The translations under genes and the position numbers were made by a program. A stretch of DNA of 64,000 bases from Istiophorus platypterus (lineage: Eukaryota; Chordata; Actinopteri; Istiophoriformes; Istiophoridae). Below are positions 37,826 to 48,608 of this stretch, one piece after another; position 1 is the first letter of the stretch, and each line of letters opens with the position of its first letter. The stretch spans positions 11,023,560 through 11,087,559 of the forward strand of contig CM029134.1 of NCBI GenBank assembly GCA_016859345.1, read 5' to 3'. Below the pieces are notes generated by a model that had not been told where the DNA came from, did no database searches, and worked only from the letters and a program-made list of their open reading frames with translations.

Positions 37826-38969
37826 AATAATGTAGTAAACATTTTTTATTTGACAAGAAAATCAACTGACTCAAAGATTGTGTGGTTTGAAGTTAAGCGT
37901 TTGGCCAGTCAGGGATTTATTTTCTTGTTATTTAACCAGACATGTTTGCTCCATACTTATTCACAGCTGTGGCCTGGGGGCTTAGTTATAGCAGGACAAA
38001 GGGCTACACACACTGTACACAGACACACTATCTGCACAGTACAACCATCATTTTGAATGTATTCAGTGGCTCTTAGGCAAATAAACACTTTGATTGTCAT
38101 TGAGCCACATGAAGATTAGCTGTTTCAGCTCAGTTTACATCTTTGTGAGTTTCTGAAGCGTATGATGTGTGTGGCCACAAAGGCCACAAATGAGCTTTTT
38201 TGAAAACCCTCTCTTAACCCTCACACAAAACCCTCAATACAATACAAATTGTGATGTTTTCATTACCCAGTGGTAAAATAATGAAACTGATAGCCATTCA
38301 AACATTTCATTTTTTTCAGTGTTAAAGTTTAGGGCTTTAGAGATCATCAGTTAGAGCTGCTGACAGAGGAGTGAACTACTTCTTCCTCCTTTCAGATAAT
38401 TCCTCCATGGTTCAGTGATTTGAACTGGCCTTTAAATCCCTTCAAGGGCTTGTGGTGGATGGAAGGACAGCCAAGCTCACAAACCCTGAGACTGAGACTT
38501 CATTGATCTTGGCACAAATCAGCACTTCTTTGTCTTTCAATAAATATTTTCAGCCTCACATTGAAAGCATCTGATTCTTCAGGCCCCAGTGACAAGAGTT
38601 GAACAAAAATGGTGACTACTAATTTCCCATTTCAGGGACACAGGCAGAACAGTTCCCACATACAACAGGCATCTTCTGGTCCTATACACATACAAGTATG
38701 AAATAGTGACTGAAATGAGGCCCATTAAGACAACATGTTAGCCAACTGCCACTTCCAAGCCATTGCCAGGATTTTGATCTGCATTGCTAAAATCCTGACT
38801 TTATACCTGTGACGTTGTCAGAAAAAAATCACCAAAAACACAAGTGAAAGACAACGGCTGTCCTATCATGTTGGCTGTATTAACTTGTAAAATGATCACT
38901 CAGGGATAAAGTTAGAAGCTCATTCACTTCCATGTCAGCCGCCGTGTGATCAGTTGAATGAGACAGGCA

Positions 38970-39404
38970 GATTAGTGCAGCATCAGCCATAAAGTGGGCT
39001 TTGTACTGGACTGTCATGGTGAAGAGGGAGCTGTGCAAAAGGCAGAGCTCTTGATTTACCAGGCCTTCTATGTTCTGACCCTCACCTATGGTCATGAGCT
39101 TTGGGTAATGACCGAAAGAGCAAGTTTGAGGATACAAGCGGCTGAAATGAGTTTCCTCCACGGGGTGGCTGGGCTTAGCCTTAGATAAAGGATAACAAGC
39201 TCTGAGTCCTTCATTTCAAAAGGAGCCAGTTAAGGTGGTTCAGGCATCCGATAAGGTTTCCTACTGGGTGCCTTCAATTGGAGGACTTCCAGGCACACTG
39301 GTAGGAGACCAGGAGATCAAGAACACAATGGAGGGATTATATGGGCTGCTTTTGCCTGCTTTACCTGCTGCCACCATGACCTGACTTTAACAAGTTTCAG
39401 AAAT
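38970..39404 (+). mobile_element. 3' fragment of a teleost non-LTR retrotransposon (LINE)
   Basis: The translation includes LTYGHELWVMTERASLRIQA followed by AEMSFLHGVAGLSL, a highly recognisable segment near the C-terminal end of a LINE ORF abundant in teleosts. DNA similarity continues out of frame after the stop at about 39186: GGAGCCAGTTAAGGTGGTTC, CTACTGGGTGCCTTCAATTG, CTGCTGCCACCATGACCTGAC and finally AAATTGGATGG, the usual 3' end that leads into a GGAT array. It is 5'-truncated and internally deleted, as typical of LINE insertions. I do not assign the clade name with certainty. Confidence 0.8.
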
Positions 39405-39493
39405 TGGATGGAGGGATGATGGATGGATGGTTGAATGGATGGATGGATGGACTGATGGATGGATGGATGGAAGGATGGATGGATGGATGGATA
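39405..39493. repeat. (GGAT)n array at the LINE 3' end
   Basis: Tetranucleotide GGAT/ATGG units with interruptions (GAGGGATGA, GGTTGAATGG, GGACTGATGG), directly following the LINE 3' end. Open frames on both strands (39317-39610) are translations of this array. Confidence 0.95.
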
Positions 39494-39950
39494 GACAGAG
39501 CGAGAGGAGCTTGCAGATGCCCAACACTGCACTTGCGGGGCAACACTGGTAATTCTCTTCAATGGAAAGTAACAACAATTTGTCAAAAAAAGTCACAAAT
39601 TTGTGTCTAGTTGGTTTTGTGAAAAAGGAAAAATGTTGCTAGAAGGGTCTGAAAAATCTGTAAATCTAGTGAAAAAAGCTCTAAATTGGCAACTCTGCCT
39701 GTAAACGACCCTGATATCGTTTTAAAAGTGGTTGTATAAATTATTATTATTCATATTATGAATCTTTGGGGGAAAAAAACAAGTTTTTTAAAAAAAAAAG
39801 ATAAAAACCTTTCTTTTAACTGGAGCAAAGAGTGAAGAGACCAGTTTTGGTCAGGCCTGACTCATCTCAAATGAGCCTGTTCAAATTAGTAATAATTAAA
39901 AAAAAAGAAACACCTGACAACTCCTGCATATGTGCGGGACCTTTAACCAT

Positions 39951-39990
39951 AGCTCATATCTCATCAGCTTAGCTCATATCTCATCAGCCT
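39951..39990. repeat. 20-bp tandem duplication (one mismatch)
   Basis: AGCTCATATCTCATCAGCTT is followed directly by the same 20 bases with one T-to-C change. Confidence 0.9.
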
Positions 39991-40708
39991 TGTCTCCTCA
40001 AGTCTTTTAAACCACTTCATCACTCACACTACACATTCAGATGAAGTGCTTTTGTCTCTTTTGAGACCCTGCACACCCGCACAAGTGTATCTCTTTACGT
40101 TGACTGATTACATCTATTTTTCAAGAGGTTGTCAAAGCAGAAGTTGTCTCGGATACCATGAAGCTTATGGAAGAGGCATGTCGGTTAAGGCCTGGTCACA
40201 CACATTTAAAGCAACAATATTTCAAAGCAAATTCAGTTCTTTCCAATGGAATTGTATAATCAACAGATTCTCTCGCAGGGGTAGAGAAAATTTAGTTTAA
40301 CTTGACTTAGATTTTGACAGTCCAGTTTGCATTGTTGACCAACAGCAAGACCGTCCCCAGAATGCTGACCACATCTGAATAAATGGCATGAATTAACTTA
40401 TTGCCACGTTAGAGATGGAGCTAATGAGCTTGTTGACTGACAGTTAGTAAGCCTGGTAGCACAGAGAGCTGTTTTTTCCTTTCTGCAGGAACCCTTTATT
40501 GAATGAAGTGATAATCCAGAGAACAGCACACAGAACAAGGCCCCTGTGACTGACATGAGTTACTGTGCTGGCTTGTTTCACCAGCTAAAATATTTCATCA
40601 ACCAGCATTACAAGTAGTTTGTGTGTCACCAAGCTCTTGGACTTACATGTCTCTGGAAGATACTTCAGGGCTGGTATATGAGTTTTGCGCCACCCAGGCC
40701 AATAACAT

Positions 40709-40740
40709 ATGTGTGTGTATATATATATATATATATACAC
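40709..40740. repeat. (TG)n(TA)n microsatellite
   Basis: A short TG run passes into about 12 TA units and ends ACACATT. Confidence 0.93.
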
Positions 40741-41382
40741 ATTCAATTTGCAAGGGATTTTATATCAAAGCTGACACATAATTGGATGATGTTTCAATAT
40801 AATGTCTGTAGCATTTGTTTTATTTCATAGATCAAAGAGAATAAATGGCTTTCCTGTGTGATAAAAATATCCACTGGTGGGACAATATCAAAAACCCCAG
40901 GATGTTCTTAAGGAAGGAAAATCTCCCCACTGAAATCCCTTAAATGACATGTTATTTAGCCCTGTGTGCGCTTAGCTGGGGCAGATTCCAATAAAGTTAC
41001 TATAAACAGGAATTGCCCGGCAGGCTGCTGCATGTATGTGTGTGTGTGTTTGTGTTTCTCTCAGAAAACAAGCAGAATCTGATGCAGCAGCTTAATCATA
41101 GCAGAGATAGTGCTTTTAATTATTATTGTTGGAATAAAACAAAGCTCCCAAGATAGTTGAATCAAGTAAACAATAAAGATTTAAATTAGGCATTAAAATG
41201 TATGCGATGGTGTGTGTAAAGGGTAAAACCATTAAAAGTTATGCTCTTTGGACTGCTCCTTCTGTGTGACAGGAGGTATTTGGAGAAAAGGTACCTGGGA
41301 TGTTCAGGATGTTTTTTTTAATTCCCTTGTAAATTACTTCAGTTGTGGGTGATGCAGCTCAGAAACTGGGGCTGAAACTAGG

Positions 41383-41450
41383 ACACGCACACACACACGC
41401 ACACGCACATGCACAGGCTCACACACAGACACACAGACACACACACACAC
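41383..41450. repeat. Interrupted (CA)n microsatellite
   Basis: CA units interrupted by CG, TG, GGCT and GAC. The open frame at 41345-41830 covering it is not supported as a gene. Confidence 0.93.
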
Positions 41451-43059
41451 CGCCTACATTCACATACACTCGTAATTGGTACTGTAAACAGAGTTTCCCT
41501 TTCCACCCTCCCACCAATTTTCTTTCTTGTCAGTTTGCGCAGTGTCTCTTAAAAGCGACCAGTATTGACAGTAAGAGGTTTGTGGCTCCTGCTTCACCCC
41601 ACTGTGACACCCACCTCAGCTGGTGGACTGTGAAATCAGCCTCCCAATTAACAATGAAAAAAACAAGACACTTTTACTTCACACCATCCTGCAGGTGCTT
41701 TTTTTTTTTTCCTGCTTCCTCTCCCCACCATTGCTCATTCTTCCTTCCACAATTATCCCTCCAGTGTCGATGGTGTAACTCCTCCCCCTTGTCTTGCTTT
41801 GGCACGTTTGCACTAATAAAAGTAAAGTGAATTAGCTATTGCAGTTTTTGCTTGCAGTGTACCGGCAACTGTTACCGGATTGCCTTGATTCTGTAGAAAA
41901 CTGAAAAATATGATAATTCTCAGGCTTGTTCTGGAGTTTTAAGACGTGTCTTTTTCCTATGATTTCTGATCGGATATATGGACATTTATTTGCAATGGCT
42001 GATGGGAGATAATGATATCCGCAGGAGGCGTAAATGGCACTGAATCTAAAAATGTGCATATCTTGTCTTTGTGTTCAGATTCAGACTGAGTTATGATTGC
42101 GAGATGCAGAACAAGTTTTGGACCAAATCAGGTCAAATGAGTGTGCTAGACTACAATTAGTTTCCTGTTGTTTTCAGAACTCCGCCATGCACCTGTCCTT
42201 TTCAGTTCACGCGGTATCTTTGGCTCTCGCCTCCCCTTCAACTGTCCTCACAATCTGAAAACCTCCGCACTCAGTGATCTAGTAGTATTCATTGTGAAAC
42301 ATCACTGAGTTTCCTCTCCTCTCCTCTTTCAAATGTCCCATTTTCAGTACAGCATGTCTTTATAATCGGAGACGGCTTCGCTTCCCGAGCGTCAGGTCGC
42401 TCTAAAACTTTTCCGACAAAGCAGAGAGGGAAATTGCATTCCAGTTTTCTATAGAGAATTAAAGCGTTTTAAGAAATGTGAATTATTGATCTTAAGTGGA
42501 TTTAGTCTGATGACGTTTTTGTGTGCTGGAGTGCGAGTTCCCACTGTGCTACTTTTTTTTTTTTAACGTGTGTGCACATCTCTATGGTTTGGGAGCATGC
42601 TTACTGCATGTATGTTTTGAATGGTGATTGCAGGGAATTTGTTTTTTTTTGTATTTTTGTGTGCTTGGGCATTGGGATAAGGCAGCATATGAGTAATTTT
42701 AGTGATTTTGTGAATCTGTAGCAGCTCAGAATCTTCTCTGCCTAGTGCGAGAGAGAAAAGGAAATGAAAATTTACTCTCCGTCTTGTCAAAAGCACATTG
42801 AGAGTGGAGTGTCCGAAGGGAGAAGTAAAAGGAACGCCATCGACGTGTTTAGACGAAGTCAATGAAGTCATTTCCTCCCCGACTTTCTCAACTCCATGCA
42901 TTATGTATCTTAATCTGATCTGAAGGCTTTGCTCTTAATGTTCCTTCAACCAAAGATGAAGCCTCTGAGTGTGAAATTTAGCTGGAATTAAAGTTTTAAC
43001 ATGACAGCTGGCTCAGGGAATCTATGGCTCAGCTCCTCTTTGGGCGGCAAAGCAGCTAA

Positions 43060-43215
43060 ACAGAGGATGGAGAGAATAGAGGGCTGAAGAGGATGAAAGG
43101 AGAGTAAAGGAAAAGGAAAGGAAGGAAGCAGGAGGAAGTGAGGATGTGAGGTTGAGGAGGGAATTTGTGATTAGAGAAAGAGCGTGTGGGAGGAAGAGGA
43201 GAAAAGACAGACAGC
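43060..43215 (+). other. Purine-rich strand region
   Basis: Mostly A and G on the + strand for about 150 nt (GGAAAAGGAAAGGAAGGAAG, GGGAGGAAGAGGAGAAAAGA) with scattered T. It is a potential triplex-forming sequence; no gene is visible. Confidence 0.6.
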
Positions 43216-45384
43216 AGGTTTTCTTCATTACTGCTGCACTGGGAATCTTATCTCATGCCACAGCTCCCCACTGTTACACACTTTTGCATGTTTGTTCAGC
43301 GCCGGCTGGTGTTTGCTGGCATTTCATTGGGAGCTTTCTGTTTAACTCTGCTTGCTGGGTGTTATAAGGCCTGCTGGGCTCTGGTCCTGGGTTTTTATAA
43401 TAGACACTGAAAGACTGTCACTGCTGCAACCACACAACCCTGCTAATTCCAGCTAGCAATGTAGATTTTCAGCTGAAATTGTAATCTCTTCATACCGTAA
43501 GAGGATTGAGGATGCTGGCTTTACCTAAATAAATTACTTTGAAGAGAGGGAATATCCTTGGCATTAATTCAAACACCTGCAGTGTGTTTTATACAGAACA
43601 AAGATTAATGTAGAAGAATGACAAAGGTTAACACGTGGACTTTCTTTGAGGCCCTAGGGAGGCTGTGGGTATCTGCTCAGCGGCGAGGTGAAGGCATGTA
43701 AGCGTGTTTCAAATGTAATTTGCATAGGGAGTGATCTCAGATGTGGACCAGTGGAGCTGGGCTCTCCAGCTAATTGGCTCTTCTGTGCGGGCAGGCCGAC
43801 TGACCAGTGCTCCCAGTAGGTTTGGTCTTCTATTGTGCCCTGGGTTCTCAGCACAAGCCGACAGCGATGTAATCTCATGTGGTCCTTCCAGTAGATCAAT
43901 GCTAGTGTGTGTTTGTGTGTGTGTGTCCAGTGTCTGCTATAGAAAATCCATGTATTCAAACAGGCCATTTTTTCTCTTGTCTTCAGTTTAGTGTTTCTCA
44001 TACCCTATATGTGTGTCTGATCTTCAGCCTGTATTGCATGATGTCATCTTACAACAAGCTTATGTAACATTTGAAAGAAGAAGTAACACATTTCTCCTCT
44101 CATAAATAAAAATTGAAAACACACCTTTTGCTCGGGGAAGTACACTCATGTTAGGAAAGGTTTTATGGATATTGCCATTATTCACACAGATTCATTTTCA
44201 GACTTTCTGAAGTCTTCTGTACTTGTGCTACTGTGCCACTTGGTTTTAGCATTTACCATTATACTGTTACTGCCGCTTGTCTTTCTTTGTTTTCCCAACT
44301 TCTCGCTGATGTGTCTTATTATAGATTTCTCCGAAGTCCACTTATCTAAAATGAATCATTTCTAAAATTATAATGGGCTGACAAAGCTTATTTTGTCTCG
44401 AAAGATCCTCAATGTGTCCAAGAAAATGCAGATTTCTTTTGGCAAACTTTGGACGTCAAAAAAGTGACAGTGTCACACAAATGGTTTCCTAATCATACAA
44501 TCCTTGTGAAGTCTTAAAAGTCTGAAAAAAAAATGAAAAATATATAAATAGAAATTTGTTTTACTCTTTGCTAGGTATGTTTATTCACTTAAAGTAGACC
44601 AGAGAAAAAGCCAATGAAGGGTGTAAATAAATGAAGTCAGAGATAAACCCCTATTATTCCCTTTTAGAAACCTGGGCTTGTCATGAATCACTAGTATTTG
44701 TAGATAAATGGAAGCCAAGTAAATCAGATTTATTTCTACAGCCCCAAAACACATTCATATTTATATGGATTTTACCATTTGTATAGCATATAGTACATCG
44801 CCCTTTATCCTTAGACCCTAAATGTTAATAAGGAAAAACCCTATAAAACACTTGGTCCAGATAAATTCAGTTACATGAATATGAATCAGTACATATGAAT
44901 ATGCATACAGATATACTGTCTGTATAGTCTATGTATTGATTCTGGTATCTTTTTCAGTCATGTGACCACACCAAGCTATTGCTGATTGGTTCGTGCAAGA
45001 TATCCTCTGCCTCATACACCTCTCTCCCTACTGCCCTTTGCTGTCGTTCTCATATCCTATTTAAGTTCCTAGTGTTACATGATCTGTAAAATGTGTTGGC
45101 AGTCGGGCACATGTAATACACTGGTGCATTCATTCCTATGAGATGAGACTGTAAATGTGTTAGCATTAACATCCCACACTCTTTTCCAGTCTACCATCAT
45201 GTGTTTAAGGGAAACATCACAACTTGTCCTGAGGATTACAGAATTCGCCCCAGTTTCCCAGTGGTATTTACAATTTATCAGCAGTTTGAGGGCTGCTTTC
45301 TATTGATAAAGCCGAAAATGCTTGTTACAAGTTGAAAAGGACCACTGGCATGCACAAAGCCTACAACTAAATATTGCTTTCATG

Positions 45385-45710
45385 ATGAATTACCCTTTTG
45401 ATTGTTTTTTTTATGAATGACTGATCAGTTGTTTTTGTCTACAAAATGTCCAAAAATAGTGAAAAATGTCTCTCCCAATCCCCCATAGCTGAGGTGTTGT
45501 CTTCAAACGTCTTGTTTTGTCCAGCAAACAATCTAAAACCCAACAAAATTAAAATTGCAGTGATTAAAAAAAAATGCAAATTCTCATACTTGAGAAGCTG
45601 CGACGACCAAATGACTTGTGATATGAAATTAAATAGCTGATCATCATTTGATAATCAAAATTGTTGTCCATTAATTTTCAGTCTTTCAACCCATTGTTTC
45701 AGCACTAGAA
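45385..45710 (+). repeat. Dispersed teleost repeat, fullest copy of 'A'
   Basis: It contains TGATCAGTTGTTTTTGTCTA, AAAATGTCCAAAAATAGTGAA, GTCTTCAAACGTCTTGTTTTG, ATACTTGAGAAGCTGCGACG, GATAATCAAAATTGTTGTCCA and TTAATTTTCAGTCTTTCAACC. This order matches a common percomorph repeat bounded by CGATTAATCG-like ends. It ends about 140 nt before exon 58eq, so it sits in the region that would hold that exon's splicing signals. Confidence 0.65.
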
Positions 45711-45854
45711 TGCACCTTTCAACCGGGCTGTCTCGTTTCAATAAGAAGCCACAGTTTCAGCTTGACTCAAGCAATTCACTTTGCATGCAGCTTATGTCTC
45801 TCATTCTCTTCCACTTAGAAACACTTTCCCCTCTTTTGTGTTTTCTCCCAGCAG

Positions 45855-45975
45855 GCGTTCATGGAGGATGTCAAATCTCGTGGGCCGTTCATTTACTCAG
45901 TGTTGGAGTCTGCCCAGGCCTTTCTGGCTCAGCACCCCTTCCAGGAGCCAGAGGAGACCCTGACCGATGGAAAAG
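45855..45975 (+). CDS. utrn: Utrophin exon 58 equivalent (spectrin-like repeat)
   Basis: Starting at 45855 the exon is 121 nt, equal to dystrophin exon 58. It reads AFMEDVKSRGPFIYSVLESA, then QAFLAQHPFQEPEETLTDGK, closely matching the utrophin rod segment of mammals. It enters in phase 0 and leaves in phase 1 (AAA G|GTCTGC). The acceptor is a tandem NAGNAG (CCCAGCAG|GCG); use of the first AG (exon from 45852) would add one Gln. The donor GTCTGC is weak at +3/+4 but keeps G at +5. A better-looking donor at about 46099 would put exon 59a in a frame that soon stops, so I rejected it. Confidence 0.93.
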
Positions 45976-46560
45976 GTCTGCTCCCTTCAGACTCTGTGCC
46001 AGCTGCTGCGCCAGCCAAAATATCCTACTCACACACTGCCTCAGCTAAACCCCAGGTTGATTTGGTAGGACCCATGCGGGTGAATTCTTCCATTAGCAGG
46101 TATTAGAAGTGATTGGTCCTCTGGTGTCACACCGAGTTCAGGGAAAGCGTCTGGGTCGGCACCAATTAGCTCTAGTTCAACGGCTCTACAGTACCACCTG
46201 CTCAAATCAATAATACAGTAAGCTCGGCTGTTTCTCTGCCCACATGTCCTCTTTGGGATGTTTGCCTCTCACCACTGCATGCTCACCTGGGGAATACTGA
46301 AGCAAGACTTCCTTACTGTGTTGTTCTAGTTCTCCAACCTCTTTATGCCCCTTTCTTTTCTCTTTCTTTCCTTTCATGGAGTTGTTACACCATCCCTTTC
46401 CAATCCTTGCTCTTCTCTGTGCTTCCCTGTTGCTCTTCTCTATCCCCTGCTCTCCTCTCCACTATGTTATTTTTCTGTGTCTTCTATTTTTTACTTCCTC
46501 CTTTGCACCTTTTCCTCTTACCCCTGTGTGGCCCTGTCTAACCTCTGTCACCCTCTGCAG
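45976..46560 (+). other. utrn: utrn intron 58 equivalent (585 nt)
   Basis: It has a short CT-rich end (46340-46560) with a long pyrimidine tract and CTCTGCAG. The coding frame stays open for 130 nt past the exon 58eq donor, to a TAG at about 46104. Nothing else is seen. Confidence 0.9.
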
Positions 46561-46672
46561 AGGTGTCTCCACGCAGGCGGATCTTGAATGTGAGCCGCTC
46601 AGTATGGAAGCAGGCAAACGTGGCCAGTGACCTGTGGGAAAAGCTGACAGCACGCTGTGTGGACCGACATAG
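46561..46672 (+). CDS. utrn: Utrophin exon 59a (first half of dystrophin exon 59 equivalent)
   Basis: It is 112 nt. G|AG completes a Glu codon, then VSPRRRILNVSRSVWKQANV, ASDLWEKLTARCVDRHR, the utrophin text of the penultimate repeat passing to the last one. The acceptor is CTCTGCAG|AG and the donor ACATAG|GTCAGA; it ends in phase 2 (AG|A = Arg). In dystrophin this sequence and the next exon form one 269-nt exon; 112 + 157 = 269 exactly, so an intron interrupts an otherwise conserved exon. I do not recall with certainty whether mammalian utrophin has the same split. Confidence 0.93.
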
Positions 46673-48451
46673 GTCAGACACTTTTGTTTGCATTGTTTAT
46701 ATCCTGCTCAGATTATGTTGGGTGTCTGCAGTGATGGAAGGCAAATTTACTTTCCAGTGGATGCTATTTCATACTTCCAGTCTACTACATTTCAGGGAGA
46801 AATATTGTACAGGACATTTATCTGACAACTTTACTTACTAGTTACATTAAAGATTTTGCATTTTTTAAACATTAAATAAATATGATAGGCTTATAAAATA
46901 TAACACATAGTTAAAGATTAAACAGTTGGTTCCTGACCTTATTGGTTCTTCGAGCCTTACATAAATCATACATTTCACCTCAAAACTGAATGAAAAAAGG
47001 TTCAAAGAGAACAAAAAAAACCAAAAAACCAAGGATTAGAGAAAAGTCCAACAAGTGAATACATATTTGTGTAGCAGAATTTTTTCTTCTCCAAGTTCAT
47101 CCTTTCCTCTCCCATTAATCATCTCCTGCACCACATATTTATCCTGTGACCCTTAGGAGGGGCCCCTATCCCCTGGGTTGAAAACAACTGAACTAAATTC
47201 CTGACCTGTATATAAAGTAGTGAAAATCAGCAACACCAGTAACATTCTGCTCAGACATGAATGCATTAGTACTGAAAACCTAATAATGTCAAATATATTA
47301 TACATAAGCAACAGGGAACTTTTTCTGCATAATGGGAATTTTTACATGTTTATACTTTAAGTACATGTTGCTAGTATGCTTGTACTTTTACTTAAGTAGG
47401 AATTTGAATGCATGACTTTTTCTTGTAATGTTGGTTTAAATTGTGGTATTGGCACATTGACTTAGGTGACTTAAGTAAAAAAAATTTGAAAAATCTCCCA
47501 CCACATAGTTTTTGCATTCTGTGTTATTATTGGCTCCACTTTAGTGGTAATAAGCACAAGCAAAATGCCAAAGGTTATGGTAAAAAGAAAGGAATTTCTT
47601 CAACATTTGTTTTTAAGGTCAGTATTAGAAGCAGAATTTTACTCAGATCCCCAAAGCACATGCCAACATTTCTTGTCCACTGAAAACAATCTGCAGGCCA
47701 TGTGGTCTGGAAACCATTTCAAAACCCAGTGTGCAAATTTGGAAAGGCAAAACAAGTCTATTTTCTTAGTTACATAAAAGCTTAGGATGATGCTTGAATT
47801 CAGGAATGACAAGGCCTGTCTGACAAGGGGTCAGTTTTTTTTATTTTTAGGGGTATATTTCATTCTTTTCATTAATAATTTTGCCATATGTAAGAGGAGA
47901 GAAAAGCAGGGGGAGAATGCTGCTCAGAGACAATATGTGGTGATGCATAACAGCATGTATATTTGTTGGAAAGTTAAATACTTAATGGCCAAAAAAACAA
48001 ACAAACAAAAAAAACAACGACAAACAAACAAACAAGTTTTTACCATACAACAGCATGAATGAGAGTTATTTCTGCCTATGACTGTGTGTTGGTGTTGATC
48101 CGCAGCAAGGTTATGCAACAATACATTACACACAATAAATTACTGTAGCCTGATTACAAAATCTGGCATAATCCATTATAGAAGCAATTTTAAAAACACA
48201 CATTTATCAAGTTTAAGATCACAGGAAATTCAGCTTACTTTTCAGACTGTAAAAAATGGATTTCAACCAAAAAAGGGCTGTAGATAGTGAAATGTTGGTA
48301 TTATAATATCAACATAGCACATAGCCCTCCTGAAATGATGTCTGCAAATTTGAATACATGATGTGTTTGAATGCTATTGCTTTCATCATCCCCAAACTGC
48401 GACGGCGCAGGTAGTTAACTGTAACGATTCACATTTTCAACCATACTCCAG
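46673..48451 (+). other. utrn: utrn intron splitting exon 59 equivalent (1.8 kb)
   Basis: It runs from GTCAGACAC to ATACTCCAG in phase 2. Its first half is occupied by a dispersed repeat (46731-47502). The rest is AT-rich with an A/CAAA-rich patch at 47990-48035. Confidence 0.9.
46731..47502 (+). repeat. Dispersed percomorph repeat, copy 1 ('mutual homologue B')
   Basis: GTGATGGAAGGCAAATTTAC, CTACATTTCAGGGAGAAATA, TTTATCTGACAACTTTACTT, TTTTGCATTTTTTAAACATT, GTATATAAAGTAGTGAAAAT, TTTCTGCATAATGGGAA, GTACTTTTACTTAAGTAGGA and the end AAATCTCCCACCAC occur in this order. A second copy lies at 57240-57855. I recognise it as one of the commonest percomorph dispersed repeats, likely a non-autonomous DNA element. 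A foreign or unrelated segment interrupts it near 46930-47160. Confidence 0.7.
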
Positions 48452-48608
48452 ACACATGGAGAGGACATTGGAGCGTCTCCTCCAGATCCAGGCAGCGATG
48501 GAGGAGCTGGCAGTGGCCCTGGAGCAGGCAGAGGGGGTGAGAGACGCCTGGGAGCCTGTCGGAGACCTCTTCATTGACTCGCTGCAGGACCACATAGATG
48601 CTACCAAG
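48452..48608 (+). CDS. utrn: Utrophin exon 59b (last spectrin-like repeat)
   Basis: It is 157 nt. AG|A gives Arg, then HMERTLERLLQIQAAMEEL, AVALEQAEGVRDAWEPVG and DLFIDSLQDHIDATK. Dystrophin has the parallel text ETLERLQELQEATDEL ... GSWQPVGDLLIDSLQDHL, so the homology is certain. The Trp and the Val-Gly-Asp-Leu turn are conserved. The acceptor is ACTCCAG|AC and the donor ACCAAG|GTAGAC; it ends in phase 0. The ATG codon at 48456 is internal and not a start. Confidence 0.96.

Larger units (their letters stand above)
33969..45854 (+). other. utrn: utrn intron 57 equivalent (12 kb)
   Basis: It runs from GTAAAGTGG to the tandem acceptor CCCAGCAG. It contains a TA-rich tract (34130) and G16 run (34323), a decayed repeat with an ATTGATCA array (37665-37825), a LINE 3' fragment ending in a GGAT array (38970-39493), a 20-bp duplication (39951), a TA tract (40709), a CA tract (41383), a purine-rich strand (43060) and another dispersed repeat (45385). 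I see no exon. The parts between 34.4-37.6 kb, 41.5-43 kb and 43.3-45.3 kb hold nothing else I can name. Confidence 0.85.

Noticed and set aside
41345..41830. 161-codon + strand open frame
   Set aside because: It starts in a CA tract and continues into CT-rich intron; no domain and no splice-site logic.
46099..46107. Alternative donor CAG|GTATTA lengthening exon 58eq
   Set aside because: It leaves phase 2 and would read exon 59a out of frame to a stop, while the donor at 45976 restores the conserved utrophin sequence and the 121-nt length.
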